From Terrisporobacter sp. (GTDB lineage Bacteria > Bacillota_A > Clostridia > Peptostreptococcales > Peptostreptococcaceae): DNA of 64,000 nt. The translations under genes were made by a program, and so were the position numbers. The stretch is taken from the NCBI GenBank assembly GCA_029851945.1, contig JARKUZ010000057.1, positions 62,001-126,000 of the forward strand, given 5' to 3'. This document shows, one piece after another, positions 32,166 to 40,939 of this stretch; positions within the stretch are counted from its first letter, which is position 1, and every line of letters begins with the position of its first letter. Under the pieces are notes generated by a model. It had not been told where the DNA came from and did not search any database. It saw only the letters and a program-made list of their open reading frames with translations.

Positions 32166-33002
32166 ATGAATAAAATAAAAATAATATCAGACAGTTCTTG
32201 TGACTTAAGCAAAGAGATAATAGAAAAATACAAAATAGATATAGTTCCTTTAAATATTTCATTTGGAGAAGAAATATATGTGGATGGTGAACTTGAAAAG
32301 AAAGAATTTTATAGAAAAATGAAAGAGTCTAAGGAGCTTCCAAAGACATCTTGTCCATCACCAGATATGTTCTTAAAAAGTTATGAAGGTGAAGAGGATG
32401 TAATAGTGTTAACTATAGCATCAAAACTTTCAGGGACATATTCGTCAGCGTTACTTGCAAAATCAATGTATGAAGAAAATAATCCAAATAAAAAGATAGC
32501 TGTAATAGATACTGAATCGGGATCTGTTGCTCAAGGATTATTAGCAATAAAAGGATCTGATATGATAAGAGAAGGGAAAACTTTTGAAGAAATTGTAGAA
32601 CGTTTAGAAAGTATAAAAAAAGATATTGTATTTTATGGAACCTTAGAAACTCTAGAAAATGCTATCAAAGGTGGAAGGATAAATCCATTAGCAGGAAAAA
32701 TAATAAATGCTCTAAACTTTAAAGCTATAATAAAAATAGGAGATGGAGAAGTTAAGCCTATAGATAAAGCAAGAGGTGATAAAAATTCTATTAAAAAAGT
32801 AATTGATAAAGTTTGCGATACAATAAATGAAGATGAGAATAAATCATTAATAATTTCACATGCAAACTGCATAGAAAAAGCAAATAAGGTTAAAGAACTA
32901 ATGTTAGAAAAACATAGTTTTGAAAATATTCTTATAGAAGAAGTAGGTGCTGTAATAGGAACATATTCTTCTGAAGGAGCAATTTTAATAGCTGCTTTAT
33001 AG
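32166..33002 (+). CDS. DegV-family fatty-acid-binding protein (FakB-like) 1
   Basis: A 278-residue DegV protein. The family binds one fatty acid and presents its carboxyl group to the kinase FakA. Signatures are IISDSSCDLS at the start, KTSCPSPDMFLK, LTIASKLSGTYSSA (fatty-acid carboxylate contacts) and a C-terminal VGAVIGTYSSEGAI. The domains are an N-terminal EDD-type fold and a larger C-terminal half. The start is ATG 32166 after AAAAGGAG. It is controlled by a strong promoter with a palindromic operator. No fakA gene is adjacent. A second DegV gene lies 470 nt downstream on the other strand. Confidence 0.9.
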   Translation: MNKIKIISDSSCDLSKEIIEKYKIDIVPLNISFGEEIYVDGELEKKEFYRKMKESKELPKTSCPSPDMFLKSYEGEEDVIVLTIASKLSGTYSSALLAKSMYEENNPNKKIAVIDTESGSVAQGLLAIKGSDMIREGKTFEEIVERLESIKKDIVFYGTLETLENAIKGGRINPLAGKIINALNFKAIIKIGDGEVKPIDKARGDKNSIKKVIDKVCDTINEDENKSLIISHANCIEKANKVKELMLEKHSFENILIEEVGAVIGTYSSEGAILIAAL

Positions 33003-33009
33003 ATAGATT

Positions 33010-33046
33010 TGTAGTAAATCATTAACTTGATTTACTACTTTTTTTA
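33010..33046 (+). terminator. Intrinsic terminator
   Basis: GTAGTAAATCA pairs with TGATTTACTAC, followed by seven T, after the first degV gene. Confidence 0.9.
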
Positions 33047-33194
33047 TTTAGATTTGCGATAAAGATTCTATAAATTATAAATTATTAACAGTTTTAACTT
33101 TAAATATAGTGGTATTTTGAAAAATGTACTACTGTTGTAGATAGTAAAATGAAAACATCATATGAAAATATATATATTATGGAGGTAATAGACT

Positions 33195-33341
33195 TTGGAA
33201 ATAAAAAACTACAAGGATTCACTTGGCATAGTCAGCAAACAGACAAGAGAGATTAGTGGTGGATATAAAACTTATAGTAATGCCAAAAAATCCAAAAAAG
33301 AAATGGATTCACCAAATAATAAATTAGAATTAGTAAGATAA
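33195..33341 (+). CDS. Small protein, 48 residues, unknown
   Basis: A short ORF with a TTG start at 33195 and a good GGAGG site (33181-33185). It encodes a basic, soluble peptide beginning MEIKNYKDSLGIVSKQTRE, with a Lys-rich stretch (NAKKSKKEMD) near the middle. Gene-like codon use, the ribosome site and a terminator downstream (33384) support a real gene. No family was recognised; it has neither a membrane segment nor cysteines. Confidence 0.55.
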   Translation: MEIKNYKDSLGIVSKQTREISGGYKTYSNAKKSKKEMDSPNNKLELVR

Positions 33342-33383
33342 TAAATAAAATTTTAATCTGCAAAAATCTTAATATGTAATTAA

Positions 33384-33426
33384 AAATACAGGTAAATTTG
33401 TAATTATACATTTACCTGTATTTTTT
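33384..33426. terminator. Bidirectional terminator
   Basis: AAATACAGGTAAAT (33384-33397) pairs with ATTTACCTGTATTT (33410-33423), with T runs on both strands. It serves the small ORF and the converging second degV gene. Confidence 0.85.
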
Positions 33427-33472
33427 AGAATTTTTTAGTTATTTATTAAAAAATTTATTTTGTGATTTTAAA

Positions 33473-34306
33473 CTACATACAAGATATACCCAGTATTCCT
33501 GGTCCAGAGTGAGAACATACTACACAACCGATATTAACATAGTAAAATTCAACTATTTCAGCTTCTTTCATTAGGGCTTCTCTTGCTACTTCTAAATCTT
33601 CTTTATTATCACCACAACCTATAATTATGCTTCTATTTTTTAAGTCTTTTCCGAACTTGCTCACTATAGATTTTGCTAATGCAGAGTAGACTTGTTTTTT
33701 ACCTCTAACTTGAGATTTTTGAGCTACTAAACCATCTTTTACTTCTAATATAGGCTTAATAGATAATAAATTACCTAAAGCAGCTTTAGTAGATGAAATT
33801 CTACCACCCATTTTTAAGTATTCTAAAGTATCAACTGAGAAAACAACTTCAACCTCATCTCTAAATTTTTCTAAAGTAGAAATTATTTCTTCTACTGAAT
33901 GACCTTTTTTAGCCATTTCACAAGCTTTTATTACAAATAATGCACTACCTATTGCAACGTTTTTTGTATCAAATAATGTTACATTATCATGTCCATCAGA
34001 TTTAGCTAATGTAGCACTTTGGTAAGTACCAGAAGCGACTGATGAACCTGCTATATATATAACCTCAGTATCCGGATTATCATATTTCTCAAATACTGAT
34101 TTAAATTGTACATATGTAGCTTGAGAAGTTTTCGGCATCATATCAGTTTCTCTAAGAATTTTATAAAATTCATCTTTAGTTAAAGTTTCTCCATCTAAGT
34201 ACTCAGTACCATTAAAAATTACTGTTAATGGTATTACATCAATATCATATTTTTCAAGTATATTTAAAGGCAAATCAGACATACTGTCACAAATTATTTT
34301 TATCAT
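33473..34306 (-). CDS. DegV-family fatty-acid-binding protein (FakB-like) 2
   Basis: A 277-residue DegV paralogue. It begins IICDSMSDLPLNILEKY, has KTSQATYVQFK and the fatty-acid-site segment GSSVASGTYQSATLA, and a C-terminal NIGCVVCSHSGPGILG. It differs from the neighbouring DegV protein throughout, so the two likely bind different acyl chains, as FakB isoforms do. The start is ATG 34306 after AGGAGG. No GTCGGTCGACCGAC-type operator was found upstream, so regulation differs from paralogue 1. Confidence 0.9.
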   Translation of the reverse strand: MIKIICDSMSDLPLNILEKYDIDVIPLTVIFNGTEYLDGETLTKDEFYKILRETDMMPKTSQATYVQFKSVFEKYDNPDTEVIYIAGSSVASGTYQSATLAKSDGHDNVTLFDTKNVAIGSALFVIKACEMAKKGHSVEEIISTLEKFRDEVEVVFSVDTLEYLKMGGRISSTKAALGNLLSIKPILEVKDGLVAQKSQVRGKKQVYSALAKSIVSKFGKDLKNRSIIIGCGDNKEDLEVAREALMKEAEIVEFYYVNIGCVVCSHSGPGILGISCM

Positions 34307-34529
34307 GTTTAATTCCTCCTAATATATAACGACTATTGAAGAATATACTATCATCTAAATTTGTATTTGTAAAGTAAAAATATTTGATATTCAAAATAAG
34401 ATATTTTTCTGATATAATATATAAAATATTAATGTTTCCTAAAATAGTATTATTATAAAAATAAAGTATTATAATTTAAATATATAAAGTTAAATAAAAA
34501 ATAAATAAAGTGAAATTAGGAGGAAAATT

Positions 34530-35198
34530 TTGAGAACAAAGTTGGTGGATAGAGAATTACCGAACTATACAGTAGGTGAAGAAAGATTCAATTATATATC
34601 TCATATTGTGGGAGGAGCTATAGGTGTTATTGCACTTATTGCATGTGTCGTGATTTCAGCATGGCATCATAATGTTATGGGAATAATATCTTCAATTATA
34701 TATGGAATAACTATGATTTTATTATATTGCATGTCTAGTATCTATCATGGATTAAGAGATGGTATTGCAAAGAGAGTATTTCAAGTTTTAGATCACTGTG
34801 CAATTTATATATTGATTGCAGGGACATATACACCTATTGCACTTTGCTCTATTAGGGATATTAATGGAAATATTGGTTGGACATTACTTATTTTAGAATG
34901 GGGTCTTGCTATAATTGCCATTGTATTTAATGCAATTGATCTAAAAAAATATGCTACTTTTTCTATGACATGTAATTTAGTAATGGGATGGGCAATAGTA
35001 TTAATTCTTCCAATAGCTATTGAAGCTTTAACATGGAATGGGTTTATCTTTATGTTAGTGGGAGGAATTCTTTATACAATAGGAGCTATATTATATGGCA
35101 TAGGTATAAATAAAAGTTATATGCATTGTGTATTTCATGTTTTTGTACTGTTAGGAAGTATAACACAGTTAATAGGTATTATGTATTATGTAATATAG
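34530..35198 (+). CDS. Hemolysin III / PAQR-family membrane protein
   Basis: A 222-residue integral membrane protein with seven predicted helices. The PAQR/HlyIII metal-site motifs are present: SSIYHGLRD (Ser and His), DHCAIYILIAGTYTP (Asp) and HCVFHVFVLLGS (two His). Homologues are called hemolysin III or YqfA and may act as zinc-dependent ceramidase-like hydrolases or affect membrane fluidity; the substrate is unknown. It starts at TTG 34530 with AGGAGG nine bases upstream. It is monocistronic. Confidence 0.9.
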   Translation: MRTKLVDRELPNYTVGEERFNYISHIVGGAIGVIALIACVVISAWHHNVMGIISSIIYGITMILLYCMSSIYHGLRDGIAKRVFQVLDHCAIYILIAGTYTPIALCSIRDINGNIGWTLLILEWGLAIIAIVFNAIDLKKYATFSMTCNLVMGWAIVLILPIAIEALTWNGFIFMLVGGILYTIGAILYGIGINKSYMHCVFHVFVLLGSITQLIGIMYYVI

Positions 35199-35283
35199 AT
35201 TGCGTACATAAATTTAGTGAATAAGTCATTAGTTTATGTGTAAAAAGTAGTCAAAATAGTGAGGTCATATAAATTCATAAACA

Positions 35284-35338
35284 TAAAACTCTCTTATATG
35301 AACTGTAGTTTAAAAATTCATCAAGAGAGCTTTTATTT
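35284..35338. terminator. Long-loop hairpin terminator
   Basis: AAAACTCTCTT (35285-35295) pairs with AAGAGAGCTTTT (35323-35334), with an inner ATGAA/TTCAT pairing. It lies between two converging genes and may serve both. Confidence 0.65.
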
Positions 35339-35361
35339 ATGTAAATTTAGTATTTAGAACT

Positions 35362-35577
35362 TTATAATTTATTTATAATTTCCTTTAGAGATTGTACTTC
35401 TTCTTCAGTTAAAGTAATGCCTTTGCCCATTTTTTCATGTCCAGGAGACCAATCTCTTAAATCATATTTAGGCTTAGCACCATTCCAACTAATAAGATTT
35501 AATTCTTTTGTCCAGCCCTTAGAATTTTCTGATATTACACCAATTTCTTCAACTATATCATATTTAAAATCTGCCAT
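35362..35577 (-). CDS. YdbC/PC4-like ssDNA-binding protein
   Basis: A 71-residue protein of the bacterial PC4/YdbC family, which binds single-stranded DNA as a dimer through a curved beta-sheet and helix. Recognisable elements are EIGVISENSKGWTKELNLISW (strands, split here as EIGVISENSKGW and TKELNLISW), KYDLRDWSPGHEKMGKG and a C-terminal helix EEEVQSLKEIINKL. The full length matches Lactococcus YdbC-type proteins. Possible roles are in transcription or DNA repair. It is monocistronic on the minus strand, starting at ATG 35577. Confidence 0.85.
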   Translation of the reverse strand: MADFKYDIVEEIGVISENSKGWTKELNLISWNGAKPKYDLRDWSPGHEKMGKGITLTEEEVQSLKEIINKL

Positions 35578-35764
35578 CTTAGTAATTACTCCTTTTTTAG
35601 ATTTATAATATTATACCACGTATTTATATTATTATAAAATATAAAGAATCATAATCAAATATCATAGATTTAATAGGCTGGAGTAGCCAATATGATAATA
35701 TTTCATACTATATATTATATCGACATTTTTAAGTTAGAGGCAGATAACATTATGGGGGGATAAT

Positions 35765-35878
35765 ATGAAGCTAATATTATATTTTTTTAGCAGATTATTT
35801 AAAATAGATGCACAAAAAAATTTAGCACTTATGGAACTTTCTATTGGGGTATGTGAAGAAGATAATGATAGAGAGTAA
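35765..35878 (+). CDS. Small protein, 37 residues, unknown
   Basis: A short ORF with a GGGGGG ribosome site six bases before ATG 35765 and a strong terminator 24 nt after its stop. The peptide begins MKLILYFFSRLFKI, a short hydrophobic or amphipathic helix, and ends in an acidic segment (CEEDNDRE). This layout suggests a small membrane-associated peptide. It was not recognised in any family, and length alone gives no proof of translation. Confidence 0.5.
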   Translation: MKLILYFFSRLFKIDAQKNLALMELSIGVCEEDNDRE

Positions 35879-35901
35879 AGATATTATGATGAAATTATAT
35901 T

Positions 35902-35929
35902 AAAAAAGTTAGATTAGTCTAACTTTTTT
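35902..35929 (+). terminator. Intrinsic terminator
   Basis: AAAAAAGTTAGA pairs with TCTAACTTTTTT over a TTAG loop, just after the 37-residue ORF. Confidence 0.85.
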
Positions 35930-36067
35930 AACTTTATAAATGATAAATGAGCAAAAAAAGATTATAATTTAAGCAAATAGTATAAAATATATAAAGATTC
36001 TAATGCATTTCAACTTAACGTATGGTGAGAGGTCACTGTGCGTTTTCTTATGTACATTATTTTCCAT

Positions 36068-37018
36068 ATGGAAGGGGGGATTTATATAAATAATTTAGAA
36101 GATAGAATTAAGATACTTAAAGATGAAGTAGTAAATCTAAGTGTGGATGCAATTATTAATCCAACGGATGAATATTTTAGTGGCAAAGAAGGATTAGATA
36201 AATTAATTCAAAAAAGAGCAGGAGAGAAGCTATGTAAAAAGCTATCTAAGATAGGTAGTTGTGAAATAGGACAGTGTATCCTTACAAAAGGATATGATTT
36301 AAAGGTAAAAAGTATAATACACACGGTAACACCTAAGTATAAGGGTGGAGATGAAAATGAAAGTGAGTTACTTTATTCTTGTTATAAAAACTCTATTGAG
36401 TTAGCTATAGAAAATGATAATAAAACTATAGGTATACCTTCTATTAGTAGCGGTGATAGTAAATTTCCAATATATAAGTCAGCTAATATAGCATATTATG
36501 CAGCATGGAAAATGCTTAAAAAATATTCTTCAAAAGAACTTGAAAGAATTTATTTTTCTTGTACAAATAAAAGTACCTATGACATATATAAACAACTTTC
36601 CCAAGATTATAAGGATATAGAATATTCGATAGAAATGATTGAGGAATATAGAAATAGTGATAAGTATAGTAGAAATGAACTGACAATTGAAGACTTTATA
36701 AATAACATGGGTATAGAAAATGCATACTGCATGTTTTTGTTAAAAGAAGCTTTTTTATTTGGTGATATAGAATTAGAATATATAGAAGAGAGTTTGAAAG
36801 TTCTTAAAGATATTTTTCTTCATATGAAAAATATGACTAAAATTTTCAGTGAAAAAATATATACTGAAGAATTAGATAAGGTTAATGAGATACTAAAAGA
36901 AATATTTAATACATTGAGTTATGATACTATAGAAAGAGCAGAAGAGAAAACTAGACAGTATTTTATTCATCCTTCTGACTATATTTTTGAAAAAATAAAT
37001 AATTCTTTTAGAAATTAA
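36068..37018 (+). CDS. Macrodomain protein with helical C-terminal extension
   Basis: A protein of about 310 residues. The N-terminal macrodomain (about 15-180) has the ADP-ribose-binding signatures VDAIINPTDEYFSGKEGLD and GIPSISSGDSKFP. Such domains bind or hydrolyse ADP-ribose groups. The C-terminal 130 residues (from about YKDIEYSIEMIEEY) are charged and helical with no known domain. The start is uncertain. ATG 36068 is the first ATG, but the only ribosome site, AAGGGGGG (36072-36079), lies inside it and points to a non-AUG start at ATT 36080 or ATA 36086. Translation from the GTG at 36038 has no ribosome site. Confidence 0.8.
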   Translation: MEGGIYINNLEDRIKILKDEVVNLSVDAIINPTDEYFSGKEGLDKLIQKRAGEKLCKKLSKIGSCEIGQCILTKGYDLKVKSIIHTVTPKYKGGDENESELLYSCYKNSIELAIENDNKTIGIPSISSGDSKFPIYKSANIAYYAAWKMLKKYSSKELERIYFSCTNKSTYDIYKQLSQDYKDIEYSIEMIEEYRNSDKYSRNELTIEDFINNMGIENAYCMFLLKEAFLFGDIELEYIEESLKVLKDIFLHMKNMTKIFSEKIYTEELDKVNEILKEIFNTLSYDTIERAEEKTRQYFIHPSDYIFEKINNSFRN

Positions 37019-37076
37019 TGATTTATTTTAGTATTATAGAATAAGTTCATAATATACGAATGAAAGGAAATTTAAT

Positions 37077-37835
37077 ATGACGAAAAAGAAATACTATGCA
37101 GTTAAAGTTGGAAAAACACCTGGAATATACTTAACTTGGGCAGATTGTTCTGCACAAGTAACCGGGTTTAAGGGAGCAAAATATAAAAGTTTTACTACGA
37201 TAGAAGAAGCTTTAGAGTTTATTGATGATGATAAAATAGAAGTTGTTACTGAAGAGGTAAAAAAATCTAAAAGTAATATAAGTGAAAAAGTAAGTCCAAA
37301 AACTAAAAAGGTTTTAAAATCAGGATACGATGTTAAACCTATTAGAAGTAGTGCAAATGTAAAAACTTTTAAATCTTATATAAATCCAGAAGATATGAAA
37401 GATGAATACGAATTTATTGCTTTTGTAGATGGAAGTTATGATAGAGGGAATCAAGTATTTGGTTCTGGAGTAATAGTCCTTAATACTGATAATAATACTT
37501 ATGAAACTTATTTCAATGCAGGATATGATAAGTGGGATCAGTGGAATATAGTTGGAGAATTAGAATCTGTAAAAGTTGCTATTAATAAAGCCAAAGAATT
37601 TGGTAAAAAAAATATAGCTATATATCATGATTTAAAAAATATAGCACTTTGGGCTAGTGGTGAGTGGCAGGCTAAAAATGAATATACTCAGGAATATGTT
37701 AAGTATATGGAAGAAATGAGCAAGGAACTAAATATTTGTTTTGTAAAAGTAAAAGCGCATAGTAATGAAAGTATTTATAATGATTTAGCGGATGAAGCAG
37801 CTAAAGGTGCAATTATAGAATATTTAAAACGCTAG
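37077..37835 (+). CDS. Ribonuclease HI with N-terminal hybrid-binding domain
   Basis: A 252-residue enzyme that cuts RNA in RNA-DNA hybrids. Residues 1-50 form the caulimovirus-viroplasmin/RNase H1 N-terminal domain (YYAVKVGKTPGIYLTWADC and KSFTTIEEALEFI). A basic Ser/Lys linker follows (about 60-105), then the catalytic domain from about 112. The D-E-D-D active site is Asp in AFVDGSYD, Glu in GELESVK, Asp in IYHDLKN and Asp in NDLADEAAKG. This is the eukaryote-like architecture also found in clostridia. The start is ATG 37077 after GAAAGGAAA; a terminator follows. Confidence 0.92.
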   Translation: MTKKKYYAVKVGKTPGIYLTWADCSAQVTGFKGAKYKSFTTIEEALEFIDDDKIEVVTEEVKKSKSNISEKVSPKTKKVLKSGYDVKPIRSSANVKTFKSYINPEDMKDEYEFIAFVDGSYDRGNQVFGSGVIVLNTDNNTYETYFNAGYDKWDQWNIVGELESVKVAINKAKEFGKKNIAIYHDLKNIALWASGEWQAKNEYTQEYVKYMEEMSKELNICFVKVKAHSNESIYNDLADEAAKGAIIEYLKR

Positions 37836-37870
37836 TATTAATAATATGAAAATTAAGATAAATGTAATAT

Positions 37871-37905
37871 AAAAAAGTTGTTTTATAAATTAAAACAACT
37901 TTTTT
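37871..37905 (+). terminator. Intrinsic terminator
   Basis: AAAAAAGTTGTTTTA pairs with TAAAACAACTTTTTT, after the RNase HI gene. Confidence 0.9.
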
Positions 37906-37990
37906 ATATTAATGAAATTATACTTTATATGATTTGCATACAAATATAATTATTAAAACTATTTGTTTAAAATCAAAATACTGAAATGTA

Positions 37991-39067
37991 TTAAATAAAG
38001 ATTTCTTTTAAGCAATTAATTAAATATCTATTATCTTCTGGCTTTAATACGCAAACTCTAAAATAATACTCATCTAATCCATCAAAAGATTTACAATCTC
38101 TTATAATAATTTTCTTTGGTATTAATTGATCACGTAGATTACTAGCTGTAGTTTTTTTTGACTTTATTTTACAAAGAATAAAGTTTCCTTTACTTTCAAA
38201 TACTTGAAAATCATCAAAATTACTTAATGATTTAAGTAGATAATCTCTTTCTTTTAAAATTATATCTACACAATGAGAAATATATTCTTTGTCTGCAAAC
38301 ATTATTTCACCCATTGTAGAAGCGATTATATTTATATTCCACAAGTCTAAATTTTCATTTATTTTGTTTTTAACCTCTTCATTTCCTATTAATCCATATC
38401 CTAGCCTTATTCCTGGAGTAGAAAAGAACTTTGAAGTTCCTCTTATAACAAATAAGTTCTCATGTTTATCTACTAAAGGTGTTGAAGAATATATATCTGT
38501 ATTTGTGAACTCAATATAAGTTTCATCTACCATTACGAAAGCATTGGTATTATTTAAAATAAGTTCTATCTCATATTTTGAAAAAGTAAATCCTGTAGGA
38601 TTGCTTGGGTTACAAATTATTATTAAATCAGATTCATTTGTATTTATAAAATCTATTAATTCTACAGTGTCTATTCGAAATTCATTATATTCTTTAGAAA
38701 AATACTTGATTATTTCACAGTTATTTTTTTTTAGTTCTTTTTCATATTCAGAATAAGCGGGAGATAATAAAACCGCTTTTTTAGGTCTTATTGTACTTAT
38801 AAAAGAGGAAATAAGCTCTGTTGCACCACTTCCTAAAACTATATTTTTCTCATCGCATTTACAGTAAGAAGATATGGATTTTTTTAAATCTTTATATTCA
38901 ACATCGGGATAAACTGAAACCATATCAATATTTTTAATGACATATTCTTTAGCTAATTTAGATGTACCCAATGGATTTATATTAGAGCTGAAATCTAAAA
39001 ACTCGTCTTTGGAAAAGCCATATTTATCTGACAAATCATATAAATTAGCACCATGATTTACACTCAT
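37991..39067 (-). CDS. PLP-dependent aminotransferase, CobD/HisC-like
   Basis: A 358-residue fold-type I PLP enzyme. PLP contacts are visible: LGSGATELISS (phosphate), CNPSNPTGF (Asn), MVDETYIEF (Asp) and the Schiff-base lysine in RGTSKFFSTPGIRLGYG. The opening (VNHGANLYDLSDKYG and FLDFSSNINPLG) is characteristic of threonine-phosphate decarboxylase CobD in cobalamin synthesis and related proteins. No cobalamin or histidine genes are nearby, so the exact reaction (CobD, HisC or another) is open. The start is ATG 39067 after GGAGG. It is monocistronic on the minus strand. Confidence 0.82.
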   Translation of the reverse strand: MSVNHGANLYDLSDKYGFSKDEFLDFSSNINPLGTSKLAKEYVIKNIDMVSVYPDVEYKDLKKSISSYCKCDEKNIVLGSGATELISSFISTIRPKKAVLLSPAYSEYEKELKKNNCEIIKYFSKEYNEFRIDTVELIDFINTNESDLIIICNPSNPTGFTFSKYEIELILNNTNAFVMVDETYIEFTNTDIYSSTPLVDKHENLFVIRGTSKFFSTPGIRLGYGLIGNEEVKNKINENLDLWNINIIASTMGEIMFADKEYISHCVDIILKERDYLLKSLSNFDDFQVFESKGNFILCKIKSKKTTASNLRDQLIPKKIIIRDCKSFDGLDEYYFRVCVLKPEDNRYLINCLKEIFI

Positions 39068-39249
39068 AATTAAACCTCCAAATTTAGAATAATGTTGATA
39101 AAATAAATTTTATCTTAATATAGTATAGTATAAGTTTAATATATGTAGTTATCAATAGAATAAAAATAATATTGTATTGGCACAATAATTATAAACAGTA
39201 ATGGAAAAACAAATTTTTATACAAAAAAGAAAATCACGAACAAAAAAAC

Positions 39250-39277
39250 TTGAATATAGAAAAATATATGTTATAAT
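39250..39277 (+). promoter_or_regulatory. hpt promoter
   Basis: TTGAAT (39250-39255), a 16-nt spacer and TATAAT (39272-39277), about 25 nt before the hpt ribosome site. Confidence 0.65.
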
Positions 39278-39308
39278 AAATATGATTCGTGATTAGTAGG
39301 AGGAGAAT

Positions 39309-39833
39309 ATGTATAAATTAAATGGAGTAATGTATTCTGCGGAAGAGATAAAATCAAAAGTTGTTGAACTTGCAAAACAAATTGAAAAAGATTATGAAGG
39401 GCAAGAATTATTAGTAGTTGGAATATTAAAAGGTGCTAGTGTATTCTGTGCTGATTTAATAAGAGAAATAAATTTAGATGTTAATATGGATTTTATGAGT
39501 GTATCTAGTTATGGTACATCAACATCTTCATCTGGAACAGTTAAGATAATAAAAGATTTAGATGTAGATATAGAAAATAAAAACGTATTAATAGTAGAAG
39601 ATATAATAGATTCGGGATTAACTTTAAGTAGTTTAGTTGAAACGCTTAAAACTAGAAAACCTAAATCATTAAAACTTTGTACTTTATTGGATAAGCCACA
39701 AAGAAGAACTTCAAATATAAAAGTTGACTATGTTGGATTTGTTATAGAAGATAAATTTATAGTTGGATACGGTATTGATTATGCTGAAAAATATAGAAAT
39801 CTTCCTTATATAGGTATTGTAGAGGATATATAA
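39309..39833 (+). CDS. hpt: Hypoxanthine phosphoribosyltransferase
   Basis: A 174-residue purine-salvage enzyme that makes IMP or GMP from PRPP and hypoxanthine or guanine. The PRPP-binding loop is VLIVEDIIDSGLTLSSL, the second loop is LLVVGILKGASVF, and the flexible loop is SVSSYGTSTSSSGTVKI. The length is typical for HPRT. The start is ATG 39309 after GGAGGAG. It is monocistronic with its own promoter and terminator; no purine riboswitch was seen. Confidence 0.95.
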   Translation: MYKLNGVMYSAEEIKSKVVELAKQIEKDYEGQELLVVGILKGASVFCADLIREINLDVNMDFMSVSSYGTSTSSSGTVKIIKDLDVDIENKNVLIVEDIIDSGLTLSSLVETLKTRKPKSLKLCTLLDKPQRRTSNIKVDYVGFVIEDKFIVGYGIDYAEKYRNLPYIGIVEDI

Positions 39834-39845
39834 GGTTAATAATAC

Positions 39846-39878
39846 AAAGGAGTATAAGAAAAACTTATACTCCTTTTT
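39846..39878 (+). terminator. Intrinsic terminator
   Basis: AAAGGAGTATAAG pairs with CTTATACTCCTTT, then T, after hpt. Confidence 0.9.
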
Positions 39879-39987
39879 CAGATTAAAAATGATACAAGAA
39901 TATATTTATCGTCAAAAAGTATATATTTATTGTTAGAAATTATGTAAAATAATATAGGAAAAGTATTTTATTGGAAGGTGGTAAACT

Positions 39988-40908
39988 ATGGAGTATCAAT
40001 TAGAGATATTAATGACACTTCAAAATATGAGAAATGATATTTTAACGGGTATATTTACATTTTTCACTATATGTACGGAAGTGCCTGTAATAACTGTTTT
40101 AACAGCTATACTATATTGGTGTGTTAATAAAAGAGCTGGGCAAAGAACTTTATTTGCTCTTTGTGGGAGTTTAAATATAAATGCAGGGATAAAAAATTAT
40201 ATTAAAATGCCAAGACCAATTGGAATGGAAGGTTTAGAATCTCTTAGAGTGGAAACAGCAACAGGATATTCTTTCCCCAGTGGTCATACACAAACAAGTA
40301 CAACTTTTTGGACTAGCCTCATGTTATTGTTCAAAAAAACATGGATTTATATCATAGGAATAATCATGATTTTAGGAGCAGGAGTGTCAAGACTATATCT
40401 TGGAGTTCACTGGCCAACAGATGTGATTGCTGGTTGGATATTTGGTATAGTACTTAGTATACTATTTGTAAAATTATTTGATTATATAGATGATACTAAA
40501 AATTATTATATACTAGTTCTATTATTAGTTATATTTGGATTATTTACATATTTTGTGGGTGGAGAAGACTTATATAAAATGTTTGGTCTTTACACCGGAT
40601 TTATTTTAGGATATATGGTTGAGGATACTTACATTCAATTTAGTACAGATGGGAATCAAAAAAGAAAAAATATTTTTGCTAAAAACACTTCTAAATATGA
40701 TAGATTAGGAAAAAAAGTAGGAAGATTTATAGTAGGAATAATATCATTATTATTAATTTACTTAGTACTTAATTATATAGGTGATAATTTTGTGATAAAT
40801 AAATCAGAAGATATTATAAGTATTTTTAAATATATTAAATATACAATAGTAATATTTTGGGGAATCGCAGGTGTACCCGCTTTATTTAAATTATTTAAAT
40901 TAGCATAA
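39988..40908 (+). CDS. PAP2-family membrane phosphatase
   Basis: A 306-residue protein with about eight hydrophobic segments and the three PAP2 phosphatase motifs: KNYIKMPRP, SFPSGHTQTST and RLYLGVHWPTDVIAG. The catalytic His pair are in SGH and VHWP. It probably dephosphorylates a lipid phosphate such as undecaprenyl-pyrophosphate or phosphatidate at the membrane surface. The C-terminal third has extra helices not needed for catalysis. The start is ATG 39988 after GGAAGGTGG. The next gene starts 31 nt downstream in the same direction. Confidence 0.9.
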   Translation: MEYQLEILMTLQNMRNDILTGIFTFFTICTEVPVITVLTAILYWCVNKRAGQRTLFALCGSLNINAGIKNYIKMPRPIGMEGLESLRVETATGYSFPSGHTQTSTTFWTSLMLLFKKTWIYIIGIIMILGAGVSRLYLGVHWPTDVIAGWIFGIVLSILFVKLFDYIDDTKNYYILVLLLVIFGLFTYFVGGEDLYKMFGLYTGFILGYMVEDTYIQFSTDGNQKRKNIFAKNTSKYDRLGKKVGRFIVGIISLLLIYLVLNYIGDNFVINKSEDIISIFKYIKYTIVIFWGIAGVPALFKLFKLA

Positions 40909-40939
40909 TTATTCCTATTTAAAGTGAAAGGATGATTAT

